Below are positions 17,592 through 25,480 of a stretch of 64,000 bases of DNA, piece after piece. Source of the stretch: Colwellia sp. (GTDB lineage Bacteria > Pseudomonadota > Gammaproteobacteria > Enterobacterales > Alteromonadaceae); NCBI GenBank assembly GCA_013215655.1, contig JABSOX010000011.1, positions 13,024 to 77,023 of the forward strand, written 5' to 3'. Numbering within the stretch: position 1 is the stretch's first letter; each line of letters opens with the position of its first letter. Below the pieces are notes generated by a model. That model was not told the DNA's origin and ran no database searches. It saw nothing but the letters and a program-made list of their open reading frames with translations. The position numbers and the translations under genes are program-made.

Positions 17592-18635
17592 ATGACTAAT
17601 GAAGCAAATCCACTAAATTTATGTGGTATCGAATTTACCGAATATGCCACACCCAATACTGACTTTATGGATAAGGTATTTACCGATTTTGGCTTTTCAA
17701 AACTCAAACAATTTAAAAATAAAGCCATCACTTATTACAATCAAAATGATATTCATTTCTTATTAAATGAAGAGCAAGGTGGTTTTGCTGAACAATTTGC
17801 TAAGCAACATGGTCCTTCAATTTGTTCAATGGGTTGGCGAGTAGACAACGCCCAACAAGCTTTTGAAACAGCTGTTGCTCGTGGTGCAAAACCCGCTACG
17901 GATGCAACCAATAAAGATTTACCTTATCCCGCCATTTATGGCATTGGTGACAGTCTTGTTTATTTTATTGATCAATGGCAAGGCAAAGACACTATCTATA
18001 ACAATAATTTTATTGCCTTAGATCAGCCAAAAATCGTTGAAAGTAAGGGGTTTTTAGCTATTGACCACCTTACCAATAACGTTGTTAAAGGCACCATGCA
18101 ATACTGGGCTGATTTTTACAAAAATGTATTTGGTTTTACAGAAGTACGTTATTTTGATATTAAAGGTCAAAAAACAGCCTTGTTGTCTTATGCATTACAA
18201 TCACCTTGTAAGACGTTTTGTTTACCCATTAACGAAGGCAAGGATAATAATAACCAAATTGATGAATACCTTGACGAGTACAAAGGTCCTGGAGTTCAAC
18301 ATTTAGCGTTTTTAACTGACGACTTAGTTGATTCTATTGAAAAACTAGATCAATCAACCATTCAAACACTCAATATTTTACCTGAGTATTATGAAAACAT
18401 CTTTGACCGCGTACCTTGGATAAAAGAAGATAAAGAAAAAATTCGTAAGTACAAGATATTAGTTGATAGCCAAGCTGATCAAACATACTTATTACAAATA
18501 TTCACTAAAAATTTATTTGGCCCCATTTTTATCGAACTTATTCAACGTGTTAATGATGATGGTTTCGGTGAAGGAAACTTCCAAGCATTATTTGACTCCA
18601 TTGAATTAGACCAAATGGAACGTGGTGTAATTTAA
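17592..18635 (+). CDS. hppD: 4-hydroxyphenylpyruvate dioxygenase
   Basis: The 347-residue Fe(II) enzyme converts 4-hydroxyphenylpyruvate to homogentisate in tyrosine degradation. The two vicinal-oxygen-chelate halves are present. The iron ligands are visible as His in IDHLTNNV, His in VQHLAFLTDD and Glu in FIELIQR near the C-terminus. Length is normal for the bacterial type. The ATG follows TTAAGGAAC. Homogentisate dioxygenase and the later genes are not in the window. A terminator follows at 18665-18691. Confidence 0.95.
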   Translation: MTNEANPLNLCGIEFTEYATPNTDFMDKVFTDFGFSKLKQFKNKAITYYNQNDIHFLLNEEQGGFAEQFAKQHGPSICSMGWRVDNAQQAFETAVARGAKPATDATNKDLPYPAIYGIGDSLVYFIDQWQGKDTIYNNNFIALDQPKIVESKGFLAIDHLTNNVVKGTMQYWADFYKNVFGFTEVRYFDIKGQKTALLSYALQSPCKTFCLPINEGKDNNNQIDEYLDEYKGPGVQHLAFLTDDLVDSIEKLDQSTIQTLNILPEYYENIFDRVPWIKEDKEKIRKYKILVDSQADQTYLLQIFTKNLFGPIFIELIQRVNDDGFGEGNFQALFDSIELDQMERGVI

Positions 18636-18664
18636 TAGAAAATAAAACAACTCAAATGTTATTT

Positions 18665-18691
18665 AAAACGCCTACTATTCGTAGGCGTTTT
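18665..18691 (+). terminator. hppD terminator
   Basis: An 11-bp stem (18665-18675 with 18681-18691) with a five-base loop, followed by T's, 29 bases after the hppD stop. The A-run on the left arm lets it also stop the convergent acetyltransferase transcript. Confidence 0.85.
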
Positions 18692-18713
18692 TATTTGTCC
18701 TTTACCCATTCTA

Positions 18714-19181
18714 TTAAAGAGGCTTTATCATATGAAGCATCTCAGCTTCAAAACCTAAGTTTTGATAAAAACCACGGGCTTTATCATTCTTGGCAAAAAC
18801 CTCTAGGTGTAATAACCGATAGCCTTGTTCTCTTGCCCAAGTTTCTGCTGCATTCATTAATAGCTTTCCAACACCCATGCCCTGTGCATTTGGGGATACA
18901 GCCAATAAAGTAACGGTTCCACAGGTCTCTCCCGATATGCCATCTTTATGTTCACAAGCATGAATAAACCCTAGAGAAGTATTGTTTTGTTCAGCGATTA
19001 ACGTTATTTGAGCAATAGAGTTCAGTGCAAGTATTTCAGTAATATAATCGTCCTGCATTTTTTGCATCGCACTGTCTGTATGCCATTTTAAATTTGCTAC
19101 TTCCGCCAAGCGTGGCGAGAGTTCAAAAATAAACGCCCGATCGGTTTCAAAAACACTGCGTATATTTATATCATTTGTCAT
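18714..19181 (-). CDS. GNAT family N-acetyltransferase
   Basis: The 155-residue protein shows the GNAT fold: motif A as LLAVSPNAQGMGVGKLLMNAAE, which binds acetyl-CoA pyrophosphate, then LHLEVFAKNDKARGFYQNLGFE. The substrate is unknown. It is a single gene, convergent with hppD and divergent from the HTH/Clp-N pair. Confidence 0.85.
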   Translation of the reverse strand: MTNDINIRSVFETDRAFIFELSPRLAEVANLKWHTDSAMQKMQDDYITEILALNSIAQITLIAEQNNTSLGFIHACEHKDGISGETCGTVTLLAVSPNAQGMGVGKLLMNAAETWAREQGYRLLHLEVFAKNDKARGFYQNLGFEAEMLHMIKPL

Positions 19182-19250
19182 AAAACCTCTTTAATTTCAT
19201 TAACGACAATCTCATTTTTTCTATTCACTATTTTATAACCTTGATATTTT

Positions 19251-19270
19251 TTGTCAAATTTGATTGACAA
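19251..19270 (+). promoter_or_regulatory. Operator copy 1 (TTGTCAA-N6-TTGACAA)
   Basis: A spaced inverted repeat identical in its arms to the one at 19279-19298. Its right arm doubles as the candidate -35 hexamer TTGACA. It is probably a binding site for the HTH protein encoded immediately downstream. Confidence 0.6.
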
Positions 19271-19292
19271 AATAAAGCTTGTCAATTACATT
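19264..19292 (+). promoter_or_regulatory. Candidate promoter of a leaderless transcript
   Basis: TTGACA (19264-19269), a 17-base spacer and TACATT (19287-19292) predict transcription starting near 19299, which is the A of the ATG of the HTH gene. There is no ribosome binding site before that ATG. Confidence 0.55.
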
Positions 19293-19298
19293 TGACAA
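19279..19298 (+). promoter_or_regulatory. Operator copy 2 (TTGTCAA-N6-TTGACAA)
   Basis: The second copy of the inverted repeat is centred 28 bp from the first. It covers the candidate -10 box and ends at the base before the start codon, so a bound repressor would block RNA polymerase. Confidence 0.6.
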
Positions 19299-19517
19299 AT
19301 GACGACACTAAATTCACTACCTCACCCCTCTGATCCAGCAGAAGCCCTTGCTGCAGTTTCATCTTTGCGCTTAATGGCTGACAAGCTAGAGCGCAATGCT
19401 GTTAGTGAAGCAGTTCAACAAGGTTGGACATGGGCTCAAATTGCAGAAGCATTAGACATTACACGACAAGCCGCACATAAACGCCATGCCGAATTCATCA
19501 ATAACAAGGAGAGGTAA
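19299..19517 (+). CDS. Small HTH regulator, partner of Clp-N protein
   Basis: The 72-residue protein has a helical N-terminal part (DPAEALAAVSSLRLMADKLE) and a helix-turn-helix near residues 45-68 (TWAQIAEALDITRQAAHKRH). No ribosome binding site precedes its ATG; the sequence there is an operator arm. Its mRNA is probably leaderless. It is followed after one base by the Clp-N gene, so the two are co-expressed. I infer that it represses its own promoter through the two TTGTCAA-N6-TTGACAA sites. Confidence 0.75.
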   Translation: MTTLNSLPHPSDPAEALAAVSSLRLMADKLERNAVSEAVQQGWTWAQIAEALDITRQAAHKRHAEFINNKER

Positions 19518-19518
19518 A

Positions 19519-20037
19519 ATGATTTTTTCATTCATTAAATCGTTCAAACGCATCAGGCAAGATATGAAGAACATTAGTTTGTTATGCCTAGGAGCAGAAA
19601 AACACGCCCATAGTAATGGTGAAGACAAACCAGGCGCAGAACACTTCTTACTGGCCGCATTTGAGTTACCCGATGGCACAGCTAAAAAAGTCTTTGAGCG
19701 CTTAAATATTGATTCTACAGGTATAAATCAAGCAATAAAGAACCAACATATTGATGCGTTACACAATGCAGGTCTTAGTGATGAATCAATTGAAGAAAAT
19801 TTGGAATTTACAGAAATTACCGATCCAAAATTAAAATTATTCGATACCACACCTTCAGGACAAGCCGTTTTGAAAACCCTGTATCAATCCAATAAAAAAA
19901 GAAATACAGCTTTTACCGGTGCACACGTGTTAGAAGTGATTGCATCAATGAAATACGGTATTGCTGCACGTACGTTAACTGTAATGGGCATTGAAAACTC
20001 AGCCCTAAAAGTCGCAATAGCAGATGAACTACGTTAG
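19519..20037 (+). CDS. Clp N-terminal domain protein
   Basis: The start at 19519 has AAGGAGAGG just before it; an upstream in-frame ATG at 19486 lies inside the HTH gene. The 172-residue product contains Clp_N-type repeats (AEHFLLAAFELPDGTAKKVFERLNID and FTGAHVLEVIASMKYGIAARTL), the substrate- or adaptor-binding module of ClpA/ClpB/ClpC. It has no AAA+ ATPase. Stand-alone Clp-N proteins next to a small HTH gene may act as adaptors or stress sensors; here that is inference from domain and operon. Confidence 0.8.
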   Translation: MIFSFIKSFKRIRQDMKNISLLCLGAEKHAHSNGEDKPGAEHFLLAAFELPDGTAKKVFERLNIDSTGINQAIKNQHIDALHNAGLSDESIEENLEFTEITDPKLKLFDTTPSGQAVLKTLYQSNKKRNTAFTGAHVLEVIASMKYGIAARTLTVMGIENSALKVAIADELR

Positions 20038-20048
20038 ATGAACAAAAT

Positions 20049-20840
20049 TTATTCTTTATCTTGCTCTTTCGGTAAATATTTATAACCCGTGATCATTGCA
20101 GAAACTAAAGCTGAACGTTCTTTACGTTCGGCCCAAATAACACCAAAAATATGTAATGGAATTAAAAATAATAGACTATAAAAAGAATAGACATGTGCCG
20201 TAATAAAAGGTTTGCGTACTGCCCGCATGTCTTTATATGCTTGTGGACCAACATTATTTTTAGAGTAAGGCTTTATCTGCTCAAGCTTGTTTTTATCAAT
20301 GGCGATACTTTTAGAAAAATACTGACCAAACGGCGGATAATAGATATCTGTTCCGGCAATCACTAAACCCGAAATAGTCTGAATAACCATAAATGAAAGT
20401 AATAAGGCAACCATGAGTTTGCCAGCAGGGTTGTGTCCTTTATAAGCTAATTTCTCTCCCTGTTTATATGCTTTTAGCTCCTGCATGAAGTTTTTATTAA
20501 AGGGTAACATCTCTGCCCAACGTTCAAACCCTTTACCAACAAAACCAAGTACAATTCTAAACAGTAAATTAACCGCAAAAACATAGCCGATAAGCACATG
20601 AATGGTTTTAAGTAAAATCTTCCCTTCAATAGCAATGCCAAACGATTTTGCATTATAAATTATCAAACCAACAATCAATAACAATGACAACGTAATAACA
20701 TTAAGCCAATGAAATAGTCTGATGTTTCGACTCCAAACAAGCGTTGCGATTACATTTTCAGACATATACCCGTTGCCAATCAAGATGCATGTTTCAGGTC
20801 TACTGAGCAATTCATGATCAAGGCGTCTCTTTTTATTCAT
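20049..20840 (-). CDS. Cytochrome b561-type diheme membrane protein
   Basis: From ATG 20840 (AAGGGA six bases upstream) the product is 263 residues. After a short cytosolic N-terminus it has four main membrane helices with heme-ligand histidines in RLFHWLNV, TIHVLIGYVF and TAHVYSFY/PLHIFGVI. This is the cytochrome b561/Ni-hydrogenase b-type subunit family, which passes electrons between quinol and a periplasmic partner. No cytochrome c or hydrogenase gene is adjacent. A start at residue 26 (MSENVIATLVWSRN) would match many relatives better, so the first 25 residues are uncertain. Confidence 0.82.
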   Translation of the reverse strand: MNKKRRLDHELLSRPETCILIGNGYMSENVIATLVWSRNIRLFHWLNVITLSLLLIVGLIIYNAKSFGIAIEGKILLKTIHVLIGYVFAVNLLFRIVLGFVGKGFERWAEMLPFNKNFMQELKAYKQGEKLAYKGHNPAGKLMVALLLSFMVIQTISGLVIAGTDIYYPPFGQYFSKSIAIDKNKLEQIKPYSKNNVGPQAYKDMRAVRKPFITAHVYSFYSLLFLIPLHIFGVIWAERKERSALVSAMITGYKYLPKEQDKE

Positions 20841-20900
20841 GGTCATTCCCTTAAAAAAAGAGACAACGACGAGCATGGTTTGCTCAGTAGTCCCCTCTGG

Positions 20901-20998
20901 GTTGGTTTATAAGCACTTTATGCCACGTTATTCATGTGACAAGGAGAATGACCATTCTCTAAAGTGAATGCCTCGCCTAAAGTGCTTATAACTCCAAC
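20901..20998. repeat. Palindromic repeat element, copy 1
   Basis: A near-perfect long inverted repeat: GTTGG plus TATAAGCACTTTA on the left, its complement on the right, and an inner hairpin GAGAATG-AC-CATTCTC at 20944-20959. The inner ACGTTATT...GACAAGG segment also occurs, inverted, in the element at 25048-25312, so both belong to one family. Confidence 0.7.
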
Positions 20999-21071
20999 TG
21001 AAATCATGCACTTTGCATGGTAACGGGTATATATGCCTCTATTACATGTGATAGTGATTTATTGAGAGTAA

Positions 21072-24000
21072 TTACTGAGAATATTTTTTCTGTAGCTTTT
21101 TCGCTAACATTGCACTCATCATAGCTCTTAAAGCCGCAGGTTTCACCAGTTTACGCATAAACCCAGTATCTAAAGCTTGTGCCTTTCCTTCAATGTCACT
21201 GTCGGTAGTCGCTGTTATTAATATCGCCGGAATATAATGATTGCACAACAAGCGTAACTGAGTAATTAACGCTAAACCATTTAGCTGATTATCAAGTTGA
21301 TAATCAACTAACAATATTTCAATATCATTTTTATTTTCAGCAAAAACAGTTTCAGCTTCACTAAAGGAATTGGCCGACAATACATGGCACTGCCATGTTG
21401 TTAACAACTCGGCCATACCATTAAGCACATCAATATCATTATCGATACATAGTACGGTCACTCCTTTTAGACCTATTTTGGCTAGTGGAGTGACTTCCCG
21501 AGGTTTAATCACGGCTCTTGCTTTTTCAAGAGAAACTGAAAAGTTACAGCCTAGATTTTCCTTCGATTTTAATGACAGTGAATGTCCTAAAATTTGCGTT
21601 AGACTTTGCGAAATACTGAGCCCTAAACCTAAACCACGGCTCGATCTTGCTTGTGGCGTATTTAATTGCGTGAATTGCTCAAAGACCATTTTTTGTTTAT
21701 CAACTGGAATGCCCGGACCATTATCTAAAACCTGTATACTAACAACGTTTTTAATAATCCTTGCACCTAACAAGACTTTGCCCGGACTTGCATAACGAAA
21801 AGCATTTCCTACTAAATTTTGTAATACTCTACGCAATAGATGTTTATCTGAATTGATCCAAACACTGGTAGCAACCACACGAAAATCAACCAGTAAATCA
21901 TCAGCTGATGCTGAAAACTCCTGTGCAAGTTCATCAAATAACTCAATCAAGGCAAATGATTCTTTATGGGGTTTTATATTGCCACTTTCTATACGGGCAA
22001 TTTCTCCTAGATCTGAGAGCAAATCATTTGCAACCTTTAAAGAATGGTCAATATTGTTCACTTGTCGTTTCTGCACTTCATTAAGGTTATTTTGACTAGC
22101 AAGTGCGGAAGTAAATAACCGAGCAGCTTCAAGTGGCTGCATTAAGTCATGGCTACAAGCTTTTAAATACAAACTTTTTTTAACATGTGCTTGCTCTGCT
22201 TTTTCTCTGGCAAGCGCCAGTGCAGCATTAGTTTGCGCTAATTTATGAGTGCGTTCTAAGACCCGAGTTTCCAAATCTAAATTAGCTTCTTTAAGTACTT
22301 GCTCGGCTTGTCGGTAAGCGGTTATATCTGAAAATAACATTACAAAACCACCGCCGGGTAACGGATTCCCTTCTATACGTATAACCTGCCCGTCATGCTG
22401 ACGCTCGGAACTATGAGCACTTCCATTACGTAAAAATTGTAATCTTTTAGCCACTTGCGCATCAATATGCCCCGTACCACATAAACCTCGACGAACGTTA
22501 TATCTGATCAGGGCTTCAACTGGGCTACCCTTATAAATAAGTTCTTTGGGATAATTAAATAAATCGAGATACTTTTTATTCCAAGCAACCAGTTTTAGTT
22601 CGTTATCAACAATAGAAATACCTTCGCTGGCATTTTCTATAGCACTCTGCAATAAGTTTTCACTCAGTTCCTGTCGTTGATTTGACGCATCTTCAACCAA
22701 TACTGCTAATTCATCTAAGGCAATGTCTCGACCTTCTAAAACTGACGAGAGTACTAAACGTGCCGAAGACGCTCCCATAACACTTGCTAAGGTATTTTCT
22801 GTCAACTCAATCAACATTTGATTATAAGCGATATTACCTACTTGTTTTTTAATGGTTTCTCGCTGAAATTTACTAAAAGATTCTTTGGCCTTTTTTTCTC
22901 CAACAAAACGGGAAATCAAAAGTTCAAGCTCACGATAATCAATATGACGATTTTTTTGTGTGGTTAATAAATTAGGTGGCTGCCATTCCAAAAATACGGA
23001 TGCTTGCACCCGCTCTTGTACACTTTGACGGCTAATTTGAGATAAAGCCCACATCACAAATACATTGGCAGCTAGGCTTAACAAACTGACCGTACTGGTC
23101 GCGGGTAGAATACCATCAGTAAATGGTTGTGCGTAAAAACCAAATTGTGGTAAAAAATTAAAAATAAACCACATCATAAAACCAACTAAAATACCGCCAT
23201 AAACCCCAGTTAAACTTGCTCTACGCCAATAAAACGCAGCAATTAATGCAGGCGTTAGTTGTGCAAAAGCACCAAAAGCAATTTCACCCAACGATGATAA
23301 AGTATCGGGTGATGCCATTAAAAATACGCCATACCCCAGGAGAATCACCATCAATACCAGCATTTTTCTGATATTTAATAAACGATAGCGAAAACTGTCA
23401 TAGTCAGTTTGGTTATTTTTATTTGAGCGAAATAACCATGGAAAGACAATTTCATTACTTAACATCGTACTTAAAGCGATAGATGAAATGATCACCATAG
23501 AACTAGCTGCTGATATCGCCCCTAAAAATGCAAATAAAGTCAGCCATGTTTGTTGCTGATACCAAGGTAGAAATAAAACATAGGCATCTGAAGGAACAGA
23601 ATCACCTAATAATAAATGACCGGCTAATCCCAATGGTGCGGCAAATAATGCAAATACGAGTAAATATAACGGAAATATTCGTCGACTCAACCAAGTATCT
23701 TTTTCGTCCTTCAACTCAACAACCATCACCTGAAATTGTCGCGGTAAAGATAAAAAAGCCGACATCACAATGATTAACATCGCCGCCATAGACATTAAGT
23801 TTGGCATATTAAATTGCTGTTCAAGTAATAAGTTAGCACCCGATTCACGCCATATTTCCATTGGCGAATCAAAAAGAAAATAACAAACAAAAATGCCTAC
23901 CGCTAAAAAGGCAAATAACTTAACTAAAGACTCAAAAGCTATGGCTAGCATCACGCCCGGATGACGCTCAGTAACATCAATATTGCGAATGCCAAAAACG

Positions 24001-24506
24001 ATAGTAAATCCCGCTAATACTAAACTAACAATCAAGCCAAAACGCCAAGTAACTAATGATTGTTCGGCTTGTAATTGTTGAAAGGAATAAACAATGGCTT
24101 TTAACTGTAGCGCTATATAAGGCATAGTGCCAATAAGCGCAACAAGAGTAACCATAATGGCAAGGTTATGTGATTTACCATAGCGCGATGCCAGTAAATC
24201 TGCGAGTGACGTTAAATTGAGTTTTAAGCTAACGCGAATAATGCGTTGAATAAAAGGCCATGCAAAAATAAAAAGTAGAATAGGCCCTAAATAGATGGGT
24301 AGATGTGAAAGAAAGTTAGCCGATGCTTGTCCCGTAGTGCCTAAAAAACTCCAAGAAGTACAATAAACCCCTAAAGTCAGCGCATAAATTATTGACTGAC
24401 CCTGCTTCGCTAATTTGTGACGATATTTATCACCCAAAAAAGCGATCAAGAATAGTAGGCCAATATAACCAATACTGATAGTAGCTAATTGCCAATTAGG
24501 AAACAT
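21072..24506 (-). CDS. SSS-type sensor histidine kinase, hybrid (CrbS/CbrA-like)
   Basis: The 1144-residue protein fuses a sodium/solute symporter-like membrane domain (about residues 1-500, some 13 helices) to signalling domains. A PAS domain (about 620-735, LLQSAIENASEGISIVDNEL) is followed by a HisKA domain with the H-box ACSHDLMQPLEAA. The ATPase has N-box LQNLVGNAFRYA, DNGPGIP and SRGLGLGLSI. A C-terminal receiver has the DNDID acidic patch, LLVDYQLD and KLVKP. This architecture is that of CrbS/MxtR/CbrA sensors, of which CrbS governs acetate assimilation. The nearby ActP-type permease and the LuxR regulator at 14226 fit that role. It diverges from nothing and appears monocistronic. Confidence 0.92.
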   Translation of the reverse strand: MFPNWQLATISIGYIGLLFLIAFLGDKYRHKLAKQGQSIIYALTLGVYCTSWSFLGTTGQASANFLSHLPIYLGPILLFIFAWPFIQRIIRVSLKLNLTSLADLLASRYGKSHNLAIMVTLVALIGTMPYIALQLKAIVYSFQQLQAEQSLVTWRFGLIVSLVLAGFTIVFGIRNIDVTERHPGVMLAIAFESLVKLFAFLAVGIFVCYFLFDSPMEIWRESGANLLLEQQFNMPNLMSMAAMLIIVMSAFLSLPRQFQVMVVELKDEKDTWLSRRIFPLYLLVFALFAAPLGLAGHLLLGDSVPSDAYVLFLPWYQQQTWLTLFAFLGAISAASSMVIISSIALSTMLSNEIVFPWLFRSNKNNQTDYDSFRYRLLNIRKMLVLMVILLGYGVFLMASPDTLSSLGEIAFGAFAQLTPALIAAFYWRRASLTGVYGGILVGFMMWFIFNFLPQFGFYAQPFTDGILPATSTVSLLSLAANVFVMWALSQISRQSVQERVQASVFLEWQPPNLLTTQKNRHIDYRELELLISRFVGEKKAKESFSKFQRETIKKQVGNIAYNQMLIELTENTLASVMGASSARLVLSSVLEGRDIALDELAVLVEDASNQRQELSENLLQSAIENASEGISIVDNELKLVAWNKKYLDLFNYPKELIYKGSPVEALIRYNVRRGLCGTGHIDAQVAKRLQFLRNGSAHSSERQHDGQVIRIEGNPLPGGGFVMLFSDITAYRQAEQVLKEANLDLETRVLERTHKLAQTNAALALAREKAEQAHVKKSLYLKACSHDLMQPLEAARLFTSALASQNNLNEVQKRQVNNIDHSLKVANDLLSDLGEIARIESGNIKPHKESFALIELFDELAQEFSASADDLLVDFRVVATSVWINSDKHLLRRVLQNLVGNAFRYASPGKVLLGARIIKNVVSIQVLDNGPGIPVDKQKMVFEQFTQLNTPQARSSRGLGLGLSISQSLTQILGHSLSLKSKENLGCNFSVSLEKARAVIKPREVTPLAKIGLKGVTVLCIDNDIDVLNGMAELLTTWQCHVLSANSFSEAETVFAENKNDIEILLVDYQLDNQLNGLALITQLRLLCNHYIPAILITATTDSDIEGKAQALDTGFMRKLVKPAALRAMMSAMLAKKLQKKYSQ

Positions 24507-24584
24507 AACAACTCATTTTTATAATTTTTAATCTCTCATAACATAACAATGACAACAACTGGTATACACTTCTTTTAAAAAATT

Positions 24585-25025
24585 TTATTTCGTTGTTTGC
24601 GTATAAAACTCAATAAAATATTTACCGCCCTTGATTTCGATAATTAGACGCAGTTTATAACTATCACCCTTATTGGCAACTAAACTACCGAGTGGTGTTT
24701 CCCTTTTCCAGTAATAAGGGCTGTCTTTCATACCTAATGGAAATGCCGTTGCTTGGCTGTTTTTATCGACAAGAAACAATGTTGCGGTATCGATTGGAAA
24801 CGTAGAATTGACCGTGGTAATGCCATTTTCATCCATCACATTGACTTCAAAGTCACCCGACTTTAAGATACATTTTTGGTTGGTAACATCACAATGTCCG
24901 AAAGGAACTAATTCAAATGCACGTGCTTGACTGGCACTATTTTCTTCCCATAAATCAGCTAATGCAAAGCCTAAAATAGTAAGGATAGGGGCAACAATAA
25001 TCGCCGTTTTAGTATGCTTGTTCAT
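24585..25025 (-). CDS. Hypothetical periplasmic protein
   Basis: The 146-residue product has an N-terminal membrane helix (TAIIVAPILTILGFALADLW) and a beta-rich periplasmic part with two cysteines in HCDVTNQKC that could form a disulfide. I recognise no family with confidence. It lies 78 bases upstream of the SSS-histidine kinase gene on the same strand and might be its accessory protein, which is inference. Confidence 0.6.
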   Translation of the reverse strand: MNKHTKTAIIVAPILTILGFALADLWEENSASQARAFELVPFGHCDVTNQKCILKSGDFEVNVMDENGITTVNSTFPIDTATLFLVDKNSQATAFPLGMKDSPYYWKRETPLGSLVANKGDSYKLRLIIEIKGGKYFIEFYTQTTK

Positions 25026-25047
25026 AAAGTTTCCTGCAATTTATTTT

Positions 25048-25312
25048 ATACCATTTTGATTAAGTTTCTTCCCACTCAGCGAGATTTAAAAGGCTTAGAG
25101 GCAAGGCATTGATTGAAGAGAATGGTTGTTCCCTTGTCGAAATCAATAACGTAGCATGTAAGCCTTTTAAACTCGCCCTTCGGGAGTTTGTCAGCGATTC
25201 GATAACCGCACTGAATTTCTTTCATATAGAATAACTATAATGTAAAAAAATCCAATTTGTTCTCAAACCGCTGACAAGCTCTGAGTGGGAACAAACTTAA
25301 TCAAATTGGTAT
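25048..25312. repeat. Nested palindromic (MITE-like) element, copy 2
   Basis: Terminal inverted repeats of 32 bp at 25048-25079 and 25281-25312 match at 30 positions and begin ATACCA. Inside is a second inverted repeat (25079-25097 with 25159-25176) and a core GTTCCCTTGTCGAAATCAAT related, in inverse orientation, to the element at 20901-20998. No coding capacity is present. The form fits a miniature inverted-repeat element. Confidence 0.75.
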
Positions 25313-25317
25313 TACTT

Positions 25318-25365
25318 CGTCATGCTGAATTTATTTCCGTATCTGTAAATAAATTCAGCATGACG
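25318..25365. repeat. 19-bp perfect stem-loop
   Basis: Arms 25318-25336 and 25347-25365 (beginning CGTCATGCTGAATTTATTT) with a 10-base loop. It abuts the MITE-like element and may be part of the same mobile insertion. Confidence 0.65.
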
Positions 25366-25404
25366 CCTGCCTAGACAGATGGATCTGCTCATTATATCGT
25401 AATG

Positions 25405-25446
25405 AAAAAATAAAAAGCCCTATTTATACTCGTTAAATAGGACTTT
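25405..25446 (-). terminator. Terminator of the acetate permease operon
   Basis: On the minus strand an 11-bp stem (25434-25444 with 25416-25426, one G-T pair) is followed by a long T-run, about 35 bases past the permease stop. Confidence 0.75.
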
Positions 25447-25480
25447 AATTTGGCTAATCAGTAACTAGTCATACGACTAA

